From assembly GCA_902363665.1 (NCBI GenBank), contig CABJAW010000018.1:1-64000 (forward strand): a stretch of DNA of 64,000 bases, given 5' to 3'. A model generated the notes under the pieces. The model was not told the origin of the DNA. It did not search any database and saw only the letters and a program-made list of their open reading frames with translations. Source of the DNA: Lachnospiraceae bacterium (GTDB lineage: Bacteria > Bacillota > Clostridia > Lachnospirales > Lachnospiraceae). The position numbers were made by a program, and so were the translations under genes. Positions 32,958 through 41,896 of this stretch are shown here, one piece after another (the stretch's first letter is position 1; every line of letters starts with the position of its first letter).

Positions 32958-34466
32958 TCAGAACTGCGTTGCGTAGCCCATTACTCTTGCCTGTGTCATT
33001 TCTTCTTTTTCGGTAATCTCGCCGCGAAGCTTACCGTCACACATAACGTAAACGCGGTCTGCCATACCAAGCAGTTCTGCCATTTCAGAAGAAATCATAA
33101 TAATCGCTTTTCCCTGTGCTGCAAGATCATTCATGATCTCATAAATCTCATGCTTTGCACCTACGTCAATACCACGTGTCGGCTCATCCATGATCAGGAT
33201 ATCCGGGTCATTTGCCAGCCATCTCGCTACGATAACCTTCTGCTGGTTTCCTCCGGACAGGTTCGAAATATGCTCCTTCATACTCGGAGTTTTAATACGC
33301 AGCTTCTTGATGCTGTCATCTACAATCTTATTAATGCTCTTATGATCCAGGACAAATCCGGCCTTCAAATATTTATTGTAAACTGAAACACCAACGTTAT
33401 CCTTAATTGACAGACAGCCAAAGATACCGTTTCCTCTGCGGTCCTCTGTGATCAGTCCGATTCCGGCCTTCATCGCATCTGACGGTCTTTTAATCTTCAC
33501 CGGATGACCGTTTATCTTAATCTCACCCGATGCAACCCCGCGGATTCCGAATACACCTTCAAGAAGCTCTGTTCTCTGAGCACCGACCAGACCGCCAAAT
33601 CCAAGGATCTCGCCCTTTCTCAGCTTAAAGGAAACATGCTGGAAAGAGTTCTCATGAATGGAGCAAAAATCATTTACTTCCATAATGACTTCTCCCGGCT
33701 CATTTTTCCGCTCCGGGTAAACATTCGTGAGTTCACGTCCTACCATCTTTGCAATAATCTGCTCCGTTGTCAGTTCTGCTGCCGGCCAGGTGCCAACATA
33801 CGTACCGTCACGCATAATGGTGATATCATCCGCGATCCGTTTGATCTCGTCCATCTTATGAGATATATAAACCATTGCTACACCCTTATCTCTCAGATCA
33901 TTCATGATGCGGAATAATGCCTCTACCTCATTATCTGACAATGAAGAGGTCGGCTCGTCGAAAATAACAACCTTTGCCTGATGCGATACTGCCTTTGCAA
34001 TTTCTACAGACTGCATCTGTCCAATTGAAAGATCACCAAGCAAAGCCTTCGGATTGAAATCCATTTTAACTTCATGAAGCCAGTATTCCGTGTCTTTGTA
34101 CATTTTCTTATGGTCGATCATCTGAATCGGACCAAGCTTCTTCACCGGAAAACGTCCCAGAAACAGGTTCTCCGCCACGCTTCTCGCCGGAACCGGCTGC
34201 AGCTCCTGATGAACCATCGCAATACCATGCCGCATCGCATCATCCGGGTCATTCACCTGGATTTTCTCGCCGTTCATATAAATTTCTCCGGCATCCATCT
34301 TATAAATACCGAACAGACATTTCATCAATGTCGATTTTCCCGCTCCGTTTTCCCCCATTAACGCGTGTACCGTTCCCGGTCTGAGTGCCAGCGAAACATT
34401 ATCCAGTGCCTTTACTCCTGGGAATGATTTACTTACGCCTCTTAATTCCAGTAAATATTCGGCCAT
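32958..34466 (-). CDS. mglA: Galactose/methylgalactoside ABC transporter ATP-binding protein
   Basis: The 502-residue protein has two fused ABC domains, as in MglA/RbsA. The first has Walker A GENGAGKST, a signature-region D-L-S-I-G-Q-M-Q and Walker B VVIFDEPTSSL. The second has signature LSGGNQQK and Walker B ILIMDEPTRGIDVG; its Walker A is degenerate (GFGGLVGAQRTE), normal for the family. ATG 34466 follows AGAGGAGGAAG; the longer frame has no site. It lies between mglB and mglC. Confidence 0.93.
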   Translation of the reverse strand: MAEYLLELRGVSKSFPGVKALDNVSLALRPGTVHALMGENGAGKSTLMKCLFGIYKMDAGEIYMNGEKIQVNDPDDAMRHGIAMVHQELQPVPARSVAENLFLGRFPVKKLGPIQMIDHKKMYKDTEYWLHEVKMDFNPKALLGDLSIGQMQSVEIAKAVSHQAKVVIFDEPTSSLSDNEVEALFRIMNDLRDKGVAMVYISHKMDEIKRIADDITIMRDGTYVGTWPAAELTTEQIIAKMVGRELTNVYPERKNEPGEVIMEVNDFCSIHENSFQHVSFKLRKGEILGFGGLVGAQRTELLEGVFGIRGVASGEIKINGHPVKIKRPSDAMKAGIGLITEDRRGNGIFGCLSIKDNVGVSVYNKYLKAGFVLDHKSINKIVDDSIKKLRIKTPSMKEHISNLSGGNQQKVIVARWLANDPDILIMDEPTRGIDVGAKHEIYEIMNDLAAQGKAIIMISSEMAELLGMADRVYVMCDGKLRGEITEKEEMTQARVMGYATQF

Positions 34467-34616
34467 TTTCTTCCTCCTCTTTTCCGGCCTACGTCCTCTG
34501 GTTTCGGCCGCATCTCTTCCTGCCATCCCTGAAAACGTTCAGGCATTCATCCGTCTGCAAAATCCCCGATGCTTTCATACCCCGTATTGCTATTCAGGAT
34601 TTTTCATTGGATTTCT

Positions 34617-34655
34617 CGGAAAAAGGAGGTGCGAGCTCACACCATCCGCACCTCC
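34617..34655 (-). terminator. Intercistronic terminator/attenuator between mglB and mglA
   Basis: Perfect 9-bp stem GGAGGTGCG/CGCACCTCC followed on the minus strand by TTTTTCC. Placed right after mglB, it would make the binding protein more abundant than the ATPase and permease, a common design. Confidence 0.75.
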
Positions 34656-34731
34656 AATATAGTCATTCCTGCAGAAAGCTCACAAAGTGTACTTCCTGTT
34701 CTCTTCTTTTTGCCTGTTCTCTTCCGGCAGA

Positions 34732-35796
34732 TTATTTTACCATATCAAGAACATCCTGAGCATTTTCCTGTGTTACTTTTACGTAATCACATCCGATGTA
34801 GTAATCGTTGCCCTCACCTGTCAGGAATCTTACTGCTGCATCAGCTGCACTGTGGGACTGTGAGAAGTGATCGTTAAATACAGTACCTGTCATTGTACCT
34901 GCAATAACATCCTCAAGTGCCTCAGAAAGTGCATCTACACCTACAAGGAAGATATCCTCGCCGACTGTACGTCCTGCTGCCTCGATAGACTGAAGTGCGC
35001 CAAGTGCCATTGCGTCGTTGTTGCAGAATACAACCTCAACATCATCGCCGTACTGGCTAAGAGAGTTTGCTACAAGCTGCTGAGCTGTTGCCTGATCCCA
35101 GTTTCCTACCTGATCATCGAGCTCGTTTACTTCAAATCCTGCATCCTCAAGAGCCTTTACAGAGAACTCTGTACGATACTGTGCGTCTACGTTCTCCGGG
35201 TCACCCTCGATCATGATATAATCAACTTTTCCGTTTCCGTTCTTATCAATAGCGTCCAGACCAAGATCTGCGATCAGCTCGCCCTGGTAAGTACCGGACT
35301 GACGTGCATCACATCCAACGTATGTAACGTTCCAGCCGTTCTCTTCCCATCTTGCCTCTTCGTCAGCATCCGGCTCACGGTTGATGTAAACGAGCGGGAT
35401 TCCTGCTGCTACAACCTTGTCAGTAATAGTTGATGCAGAAGATGAGTTAACCGGGTTGATGATCAGTACATCTACCTCATCTGCGATGAAGCTGTCGATC
35501 TGACCGGACTGTGTAGCCTGATCGTTTACGCCGTCTACGATCGTGATGTTATCTTTGCTGAATCCAAGTCCTACCAGGTAATTCTCCAGCTCGGTACGGA
35601 ACAGTGTCATGAAGTTATCAGAGAACTGATAAATACATACGCCGACTTTCTTATCTGCAAGATCTGCGTTTGCTGTTGCCTCTGTAGTTGCCTCTGTAGT
35701 TGCCTCTGTAGACTCCTCTGCCATTACCGGAACTGCTGCTACCATTGTGCCTGCCATCATAGCTGCAAGAAGCATGCTGACAAATTTCTTTTTCAT
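34732..35796 (-). CDS. mglB: Galactose-binding protein MglB with TEA linker
   Basis: The 354-residue exported protein has a signal peptide ending at VMA-EE (residue 27), a short Thr/Glu/Ala linker (about 28-43) and a type I periplasmic-binding fold close to E. coli MglB. Motifs include VGVCIYQFSDNFMTLFR, INPVNSSSAST, PLVYINREPDADE, CDARQSGTYQGE, CNNDAMALGALQSIEAAGR and VGVDALSEALE. There is no lipobox cysteine, so it may be held at the wall by other means. It is the first gene of the mgl operon, behind a promoter with two candidate activator half-sites and before an attenuator. Confidence 0.92.
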   Translation of the reverse strand: MKKKFVSMLLAAMMAGTMVAAVPVMAEESTEATTEATTEATANADLADKKVGVCIYQFSDNFMTLFRTELENYLVGLGFSKDNITIVDGVNDQATQSGQIDSFIADEVDVLIINPVNSSSASTITDKVVAAGIPLVYINREPDADEEARWEENGWNVTYVGCDARQSGTYQGELIADLGLDAIDKNGNGKVDYIMIEGDPENVDAQYRTEFSVKALEDAGFEVNELDDQVGNWDQATAQQLVANSLSQYGDDVEVVFCNNDAMALGALQSIEAAGRTVGEDIFLVGVDALSEALEDVIAGTMTGTVFNDHFSQSHSAADAAVRFLTGEGNDYYIGCDYVKVTQENAQDVLDMVK

Positions 35797-35862
35797 TGTA
35801 AAATCCTCCCTGTTTTAAGTTTAAGTTTTTTCTTTTTGCCCTCTTTCGTGGCTTCTGGTGAA

Positions 35863-35926
35863 ATTATAACACAGGAGGTTGAAATTACTATACAAAATTC
35901 TTCTGTATTTCTGGAATATTCTTCTG
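35863..35926 (-). promoter_or_regulatory. Activator-dependent mglB promoter with AraC-type direct repeats
   Basis: A perfect TATAAT (35863-35868) lacks a proper -35 (ATAGTA at 35886-35891). Immediately upstream lie two identical CAGAAGAAT elements (minus strand; 35897-35905 and 35918-35926) exactly 21 bp apart, two helical turns. That is the usual layout for an AraC-family dimer touching RNA polymerase. The response regulator at 29804-31414 is the obvious candidate. Confidence 0.55.
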
Positions 35927-36011
35927 ATTTTATATATTTTTTAATGATTTTTTTATGTTTCCCGAATTTTATCCGTTGTTTCGAATGCTTATCCCGTTTT
36001 CTTTCTCGCTT

Positions 36012-36127
36012 TTTCCGTCATTTTGCCGCATTGGCTTCGCTTTCCGTCATTTTGCCGCATCGGCTATGCTTTCCACCAGTTTGCCTCATCGGCTCCGTTT
36101 TCCGTCATTTTGCCGCATCGGCTTCGC
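36012..36127. repeat. 29-bp tandem repeat, four units
   Basis: Units at 36012, 36041, 36070 and 36099 follow TTTCCGTCATTTTGCCGCAT then CGGCTTCGC. Units 1, 2 and 4 differ at one to three positions; unit 3 is more diverged. There are no spacers, so it is not a CRISPR array. It lies between the mglB promoter and the RelA/SpoT-domain gene. Confidence 0.8.
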
Positions 36128-36171
36128 ATTTTTACCGGAATAATCACGTAACGGTTCAGGCCAGCCGTAAA

Positions 36172-36200
36172 ACGGACATTCGCAATCCGCTTCACCTCTT
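36172..36200. repeat. Family A palindromic repeat, degenerate copy
   Basis: AAAACGGACATTCGCAATCC followed by GCTTCACC, nearly identical to the copy at 6706-6737. It is preceded by CGTAACGGTTCAGG, resembling the start of the 57-bp repeats. Confidence 0.65.
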
Positions 36201-36271
36201 GCCTCCTCCCGGCCAGGTATGGTATGATAAGCACTGTGAAGACATTTGTCCGCCCAAAGGAGACCCAGTCT

Positions 36272-37261
36272 ATGATTACTTTAAACGACTATTTATATTC
36301 CGGAGATACGATTCCGAAAATACTTATGAAATACATCGCCGACCTGCGCCAGGATGCAAAGTGCACCCATAATGAGATCGACCTGGTTCACTGTAATTTT
36401 CTTCTGCAGATCAAAGAATTACTGGAGCACAACGATTTCCTGACAGCCCAGTCACAGCAGATCCGGGAATTTTACAAATACATGGCAAAAGAATATCCCA
36501 CCCTGGCCTTTACCTTCAAGGGCCGCATCAAATCCCTGATCCGCGCGGAAGAAAAATTCAACGGCTACATTGTGGAATATATTTCTGATTATTACAGAGA
36601 ACAGGGGACTTATCCTCCGGTTTCCGAGCTGAAAAATAAGCTGAACTGTTTCCGGGATCTGATCGCCTACCGCATTGTGATCTCCATTCCAAAATGCCAT
36701 CTGCAGCCAGGCCAGGATCCGGAAACAGAAGAGCTGAAATACCTGTACCGGATTGCCAACGTCCTCCCGGAATTTCTGGAAGAACGGGGCTTCACCACCG
36801 AATCCGCAAACGGTATAAAATACAGCACCTCCCCTCTCATGAGTGAGGACGTGAAACCTTATTACCGGGACTACATCTGCGACCAGACGATATGCGGCTA
36901 CCGCTCCCTGCACATCACCTTTTACGACAACAGCTCCAGATCCTATATGGAAATGCAGCTTCGCACCAAGACCATGGATGATATTGCTGAGATTGGCTCT
37001 GCCAATCATATCAATTATGAAAAGCGGCAGGAAGATGAGCGCACCAGACGGAGTCTGATCCCACTGGGCGAAAACCGTTATTTCGATGAGGCCTACGCCA
37101 GAGGCATGCGCCTGCTCCGGCTGGATCTCTCCGAACTGGATGTGAATATGTTCGCCGCCATCAACAACAGTCTGATCAACGACGGCTGCGGACTGTTCCG
37201 CGGACGGCTGATTTTACCTTACGAGCATTTGTCCAGGTTTCAGAATGATCTGATTGATTAG
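36272..37261 (+). CDS. RelA/SpoT-domain (p)ppGpp synthetase-like protein
   Basis: The 329-residue protein carries a RelA_SpoT nucleotidyltransferase domain (about 85-270). Family marks are FKGRIKSLIRAEEKF, NCFRDLIAYRIV, GYRSLHITFYD and EMQLRTKTMDDIAEIGSANHINYE. There is no HD hydrolase, TGS or ACT domain, so it is a stand-alone synthetase-like protein, longer than RelQ/RelP (about 210-230 residues). The Y-R-S-L-H and E-x-Q-L-R-T motifs are intact, so (p)ppGpp or related nucleotide synthesis is plausible. ATG 36272 follows AAAGGAG. It is monocistronic and convergent with the ribose transport operon. Confidence 0.85.
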   Translation: MITLNDYLYSGDTIPKILMKYIADLRQDAKCTHNEIDLVHCNFLLQIKELLEHNDFLTAQSQQIREFYKYMAKEYPTLAFTFKGRIKSLIRAEEKFNGYIVEYISDYYREQGTYPPVSELKNKLNCFRDLIAYRIVISIPKCHLQPGQDPETEELKYLYRIANVLPEFLEERGFTTESANGIKYSTSPLMSEDVKPYYRDYICDQTICGYRSLHITFYDNSSRSYMEMQLRTKTMDDIAEIGSANHINYEKRQEDERTRRSLIPLGENRYFDEAYARGMRLLRLDLSELDVNMFAAINNSLINDGCGLFRGRLILPYEHLSRFQNDLID

Positions 37262-37311
37262 CGAGGCCTTCCCGACCGGGGCAGGCTCTATATTCGTTTA
37301 TCACGTAAATA

Positions 37312-37341
37312 TGCCAGTCAGCTTTTTCACGCTGACTGGCA
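37312..37341. other. Perfect 11-bp hairpin between convergent genes
   Basis: TGCCAGTCAGC and GCTGACTGGCA enclose an 8-nt loop. It lies between the relA-like gene and the permease gene, which converge, so it probably ends one or both transcripts, although neither side carries a strong T run. Confidence 0.5.
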
Positions 37342-37420
37342 GTTGTATATAAATCATATAAATATAGATCCGTTCATTTTACAGAGTTTCTTCTTATTAT
37401 AATTACTCTATTTATAATTA

Positions 37421-38380
37421 TTATTTTTCTTTTTTCTTGGCAAGCATATTGCCCTGTACGATCTCAATATATGCTGCGATAATAATTACCACACCTGTAA
37501 CAATATACTGATAGAACGTATCGACTCCCATAACTACAAGTCCGACCTTCAGTGCCGAGAACAGTACCGCACCAATTACGGTTCCGAAAATATTTCCGCG
37601 GCCTCCAGCCATAGAAGTACCACCAATTGCCGCTGCCGCAATGGCATCCATTTCATAGCCCTGTCCGGTAGACGGATCTCCCGTTCCGAGACGTCCGATC
37701 ATAACGAGCGCTGCCAGCGTTGTACCAAGCATACCAATACCGTAAATGAGTGCCTTTGTCCGCTCAACACGTACTCCGGAAAGTCTTGCAGCGTCCTCAT
37801 TTCCTCCGACTGCATATGTATAAGCGCCAATTTTCGTTTTTTTCAAAACAAACGTAATAATAACTGCAAACAGGAAGAAAATAACTACTGCAAAGGTCAT
37901 TACAGACGTAATCTTGAAGTTAAATACATTTCGATAATTTCTCGGTACATTTAAAACCGGGAAACCACCGGTAATTACGTAAGCTACTCCTCTGTAGACC
38001 TGCATCGTTCCCATTGTTGCGATAAACGGCTGCAGTTTCATTTTTCCGACAAGCACACCGTTTAACACGCCCATAAGGAAACCAAGTGCCAGACACGCCA
38101 GAATCCAGATCGGTATCGGAAGTCCCATCTTTGCAAGCTGTGCGCCGATGCATGCCAGCAATGCAAGGGAAGATCCTACGGACAGGTCAATACCGCCGGA
38201 AATAATAACACAGGTCATTCCAATTCCCATCAAACCGTACGTTACAGCCTGCGTAATAATCGTTGCCACATTGGTTGCTGATAAATAAGAAGGCTCCAGT
38301 GCACTGAACAGTACAAACGTAATCAACAAAGCAACCAGGGTACTCCACTCTCTTCGATATTTTTTATAAATAGCGCTCAT
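37421..38380 (-). CDS. Ribose-type ABC transporter permease
   Basis: The 319-residue permease (BPD_transp_2, RbsC type) has about eight to ten membrane helices and the motifs GGIDLSVGSSLAL, VGGNEDAARLSGV and GYEMDAIAAAAIGGTSMAGGRG. It is the last gene of the nucleoside/ribose block. Only 2 bp separate it from the ATPase gene. Given the exported nucleoside hydrolases upstream in the same operon, ribose is the most probable cargo, but deoxyribose or nucleosides are possible. Confidence 0.92.
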   Translation of the reverse strand: MSAIYKKYRREWSTLVALLITFVLFSALEPSYLSATNVATIITQAVTYGLMGIGMTCVIISGGIDLSVGSSLALLACIGAQLAKMGLPIPIWILACLALGFLMGVLNGVLVGKMKLQPFIATMGTMQVYRGVAYVITGGFPVLNVPRNYRNVFNFKITSVMTFAVVIFFLFAVIITFVLKKTKIGAYTYAVGGNEDAARLSGVRVERTKALIYGIGMLGTTLAALVMIGRLGTGDPSTGQGYEMDAIAAAAIGGTSMAGGRGNIFGTVIGAVLFSALKVGLVVMGVDTFYQYIVTGVVIIIAAYIEIVQGNMLAKKKEK

Positions 38381-38382
38381 CT

Positions 38383-39873
38383 CTAGTTTCCCTCCACCGT
38401 ATAATTTAAAATATTCTGTTCTGAGAATTCTTCCTTAGCAAGTTCTCCCGTAATCTCTCCGTCCCGCATTACGATGATTCGGTCACTCATTCCCATGACC
38501 TCTGTCAGTTCCGACGATACCATAATAATCGCCACGCCCTGCTCAGCCATTTTTTCCATCAAAAGATAGATATCTGCTTTTGCACCAATATCGATTCCTT
38601 TTGTCGGCTCATCAAAAATCATAACCGTTGCATCCGTTGACATCCACCGCGCCAGAATTACCTTCTGTGCATTTCCTCCGGATAAGCTGACCGTCATGAA
38701 AGCCGGATCATTCGGCTTCAATCCTACCTGCTTTCCTTTCTCCAGAGCATTCTGTTTCTTCTTATTATCATTGATCACAATACCGGACATATATTTTTTC
38801 AGACTGGCCAGTGAAATATTGTCCTTATTATCAAAGTTCGGAAGAATTCCTTCTTCTTTTCTGTTTTCTGAAATCAATGCGATTCCACGTTCGATTGCCT
38901 CATGCGGAGATTTGCAGTGAATTTCCTTCCCATTTAGTATGACGCTTCCCTTTGTGTACGGATCTGCCCCAAAAATGGCCCTCATCACTTCTGTTCTTCC
39001 TGCTCCTACCAGGCCAAAAAATCCAAGGATCTCACCTGCATACAAGTCAAAGCTGATCTGATTAAATAAATCAGAACACAGCCCGTCTACGCGAAGCACC
39101 GGTTCCGTTCCTTTTTTCTGGCACGGCATTGTCCGCTTTGCAAACAATGAGATATCACGTCCGACCATTGCCTGGATCACTTCATCTCTTGTTGTTTTTG
39201 CCATCTCAATTGTTTTAATATATTTTCCATCGCGTAATACCGTTGCCCGGTCACACATCTGAAAAATTTCATTCATCTTATGGCTGATATAAAGTATCGT
39301 TATTCCTTTTTCCTTCAGATCATGAATGATTCCAAATAAGGTTTCCACTTCCTTATCACTCAAAGAAGCGGTCGGTTCATCAAAAGAAATAACCGTTGCA
39401 TTCACCTCTAGTGCCTTTGCTATGGATACCATCTGCTTCTGTCCGGTTGACAGATCTCCCATCCGATCCGTCGGCTGAATATTACAATTCAACCGCTTCA
39501 GCAGCGTCTCGGTATCCTGATTCATTTTTTTCTTATCAATAATCCCATATCTTCCCGGTTCTTTCCCCATAAACAGATTTTCTGCGACCGTCATATCCGG
39601 AATACTGACAATTTCCTGATGCACCTTCGCAATTCCTGCGTCAATCGCATCTGCAATTTCTGCAAATTTTACTGCCTTCCCATCAATTCGTATCTCACCT
39701 GTCGTAGCCGGAAATACCCCATGCAATATGTTGAGCAATGTACTCTTTCCCGCACCGTTTTCTCCGATAATCGCATGGATCTCTCCTTTTCGTATTGAAA
39801 AGCTGACATCATCCAAAGCTTTTTGCCCCGGGAAAGTCTTCCCAACATGCTCAAACTCGATGTACTTTTCCAT
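38383..39873 (-). CDS. Ribose-type ABC transporter ATP-binding protein
   Basis: The 496-residue double ABC ATPase is of RbsA/MglA type. The first domain has Walker A GENGAGKST, DLSTGQKQM and Walker B VISFDEPTASL. The second has the expected degenerate Walker A (GLVGAGRTE), SLSGGNAQKV and Walker B VMIFDEPTKGIDIG. It pairs with the adjacent permease. A terminator and a repeat separate it from the binding protein gene upstream, so it is expected to be made at a lower level. Confidence 0.93.
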   Translation of the reverse strand: MEKYIEFEHVGKTFPGQKALDDVSFSIRKGEIHAIIGENGAGKSTLLNILHGVFPATTGEIRIDGKAVKFAEIADAIDAGIAKVHQEIVSIPDMTVAENLFMGKEPGRYGIIDKKKMNQDTETLLKRLNCNIQPTDRMGDLSTGQKQMVSIAKALEVNATVISFDEPTASLSDKEVETLFGIIHDLKEKGITILYISHKMNEIFQMCDRATVLRDGKYIKTIEMAKTTRDEVIQAMVGRDISLFAKRTMPCQKKGTEPVLRVDGLCSDLFNQISFDLYAGEILGFFGLVGAGRTEVMRAIFGADPYTKGSVILNGKEIHCKSPHEAIERGIALISENRKEEGILPNFDNKDNISLASLKKYMSGIVINDNKKKQNALEKGKQVGLKPNDPAFMTVSLSGGNAQKVILARWMSTDATVMIFDEPTKGIDIGAKADIYLLMEKMAEQGVAIIMVSSELTEVMGMSDRIIVMRDGEITGELAKEEFSEQNILNYTVEGN

Positions 39874-40006
39874 AGATGCACCTCCGTCTTATCTATATAG
39901 TACAAATATTTAAATCCACTCCAAAATTTTCACTCTGCTTTGATTGCTTTCCGTATCCCTGATTCAGGTATATACCTCACCAAATAACGGCATTGCAGCA
40001 TATTCT

Positions 40007-40063
40007 GTAACTGTTCAGAACCAACCTCCAAAATGCTGCGCATTTCATCGGTGTGGCGTATCC
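40007..40063. repeat. 57-bp repeat, copy 2
   Basis: Partner of 22603-22659, with about four differences. Here it is fully intergenic, just beyond the terminator of the sugar-binding protein gene. Confidence 0.75.
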
Positions 40064-40097
40064 TGATAAAATACGGGACGGTTTTTACGCCGTCCCG
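40064..40097 (-). terminator. Terminator/attenuator between the binding protein and its ATPase
   Basis: Minus strand CGGGACGG pairs with CCGTCCCG around an 8-nt loop and is followed by TATTTTATC. Like the mglB attenuator, it would favour the binding protein over the membrane components. Confidence 0.65.
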
Positions 40098-40116
40098 CCT
40101 CTCCAACTTTCAAAAA

Positions 40117-41196
40117 TTATTCAAATACCGGCGCATACTCATATCCAAAGATTTCCTCAAAGCTTGCTTCTGCATTGCTTGCATCACGAATGCTCTGCGG
40201 TGCATAAACAACCTTCGGAATATCCTCGCCTGCCAGTTTACGAACCTGCATCTCAACTGCGATCTGGGACATGATATTCGGGAAGAAGTCAACAGTTGCA
40301 TCCAGCTCGCCAGCCTTAATAGACTCAACAGCCTCGCTCGTTCCGTCTGTTCCAACGATAACACAATCGCTGTCTGCTGCGGTTACTGCCTCAAGTGCTC
40401 CCATAGCCATGGTATCATTGTTGCAGTAAATACCACCGAGATCCGGGTACTGCTGAAGCAGTGTTTCTGTAATATCGTATGCCTTCTGACGATCCCAGTC
40501 ACCGTTCTGAACTGCAACTACTTCGATATCAGATTTATCAGCATAGAAATCATTGAATCCCTGTGTACGTGCCTGTGCTGCAGTTGCCTGTGAAAGTCCG
40601 GTAATGCAGGCTACTTTGCCCTTCTGTCCAATCGTATTGTAAATCCATTCTGCACCCTGAACACCGGCCTGATAGTGCCATGCACCTACTGTTGTGCTGG
40701 AATACGGTGTAAATGCATCCATTACTGTTGTCAGATCAATTCCTGCTTCCATTGCTGCTTCCATTCCAGGAACAAGATTTGCTTCGGAGATTCCGGATAC
40801 CAGAATTGCGTTGTATCCTTTATTTACCATATCCATTAAGAGGGTAAGCTGTCCTTCCTCGTCTGTCTCAGTCTGCGCACCTCTTACATCCACTGTCAGT
40901 TTATAGCCTGCATCCTGGAAAGTTTTTTCTGCTGTTTCAGCTCCTTCGCCTTCCATTCTCCAGAACTCATTCTCAAAAGTCTTTGTTGCAAAACCAATTG
41001 TAATCTCTTCATCCAGCTTCGGGATTGCGCCGAGCGTTTCTCTTAAATCATTGTAGGAAACTGCCTGATCATAAAAATCATATCCCTGCTCTGCTACATC
41101 TGCACTCGGAAGATCTGCTTCTGCTGCAAATGCGCTCATTCCCATTGCTACTGTTAATGCCATTGCTGTTGCTGCTGCCATTCTTGTCTTTTTCAT
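40117..41196 (-). CDS. Ribose-type sugar-binding protein
   Basis: The 359-residue exported protein has a signal peptide ending at AFA-AE (residue about 24) and a type I binding-protein fold. Motifs include IGFATKTFENEFWRMEGEGAE, YNAILVSGISEANL, GKVACITGLSQATAAQARTQGF, YCNNDTMAMGALEAV and VIVGTDGTSEAVESIKAG. It has no lipobox. ATG 41196 follows AGGAGGGTATC. The operon context (nucleoside hydrolases, ribokinase) argues for ribose or a nucleoside as ligand. Confidence 0.9.
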   Translation of the reverse strand: MKKTRMAAATAMALTVAMGMSAFAAEADLPSADVAEQGYDFYDQAVSYNDLRETLGAIPKLDEEITIGFATKTFENEFWRMEGEGAETAEKTFQDAGYKLTVDVRGAQTETDEEGQLTLLMDMVNKGYNAILVSGISEANLVPGMEAAMEAGIDLTTVMDAFTPYSSTTVGAWHYQAGVQGAEWIYNTIGQKGKVACITGLSQATAAQARTQGFNDFYADKSDIEVVAVQNGDWDRQKAYDITETLLQQYPDLGGIYCNNDTMAMGALEAVTAADSDCVIVGTDGTSEAVESIKAGELDATVDFFPNIMSQIAVEMQVRKLAGEDIPKVVYAPQSIRDASNAEASFEEIFGYEYAPVFE

Positions 41197-41236
41197 TTTG
41201 ATACCCTCCTGACTGGTCTGTAAACTATTTTCTTTT

Positions 41237-41288
41237 TTTGATAACCGCATTATGATTTTTATTTTTTTAATCCAATGCGGTTATCAAA
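41237..41288. other. 15-bp perfect inverted repeat between two operon genes
   Basis: TTTGATAACCGCATT and AATGCGGTTATCAAA are separated by 22 bp. In the minus-strand transcript the stem is followed by A, not U, so it is not a normal terminator. It may stabilise the mRNA of the flanking genes. Confidence 0.55.
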
Positions 41289-41322
41289 CACGCATTTTTT
41301 AACTTCTTATCTTATTCTCTTC

Positions 41323-41871
41323 TTATTCTCTGAAGCAAAACTCTCCGTCTGTAAAATCCAATTCTGGAAGAATGCCCGGCTTATTATCGCCAACGTATCT
41401 GTCTGCGGTCAGAACCTTAACACTGAATTCTCCCTTAAGCAGACCATCCTCACTCTTCTCGCCCAGCGTAACCTTGCTGTCTACATTACTTCCCGTTGAT
41501 TTCTTTGAAAAATAGTAGCCAACAGATGCTGCATCTGAACTTACAACTTCTATCTGAGTGATCGCATTTTCATCCATTTCTGTTCCGACTTCAAGAGCCT
41601 TATTGAGCACAAACGACAATGTAAAATCTTCCGCTTCAAAATTATAGGTAGTTCCTGTCATACCGGATGTTTTGCTTTCGTATTCAAACTCAACCTCTTT
41701 ATCGTTGATTTTCGCAACAAGCCATCCTGTACCTTCTTCAGGATCATAATTTCTTTCAGAAGCCTCTGCCTCTGTCTCCTGCGCTTCCGGAAGTTCCGTC
41801 TCTGCTGCAAATGCAGTCGTGCCAAGCATCATAGTAGCAAGTGCAAGCATTACCAACAGTCTTTTTTTCAT
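41323..41871 (-). CDS. Small exported protein of unknown function in the nucleoside operon
   Basis: The 182-residue protein has a signal peptide ending at AFA-AE (residue 23), a short Glu/Ala-rich linker and a beta-rich domain of about 140 residues with no cysteine and no known motif. It sits between the nucleoside hydrolase genes and the binding protein gene, so a role in binding or presenting substrate at the surface is plausible. Family not recognised. Confidence 0.75.
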   Translation of the reverse strand: MKKRLLVMLALATMMLGTTAFAAETELPEAQETEAEASERNYDPEEGTGWLVAKINDKEVEFEYESKTSGMTGTTYNFEAEDFTLSFVLNKALEVGTEMDENAITQIEVVSSDAASVGYYFSKKSTGSNVDSKVTLGEKSEDGLLKGEFSVKVLTADRYVGDNKPGILPELDFTDGEFCFRE

Positions 41872-41896
41872 ACCGTTTTACCTCCGCTCACCAAAA

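Noticed and set aside
36012..36127. CRISPR array
   Set aside because: The 29-bp units are directly adjacent with no spacers and no cas genes are nearby.
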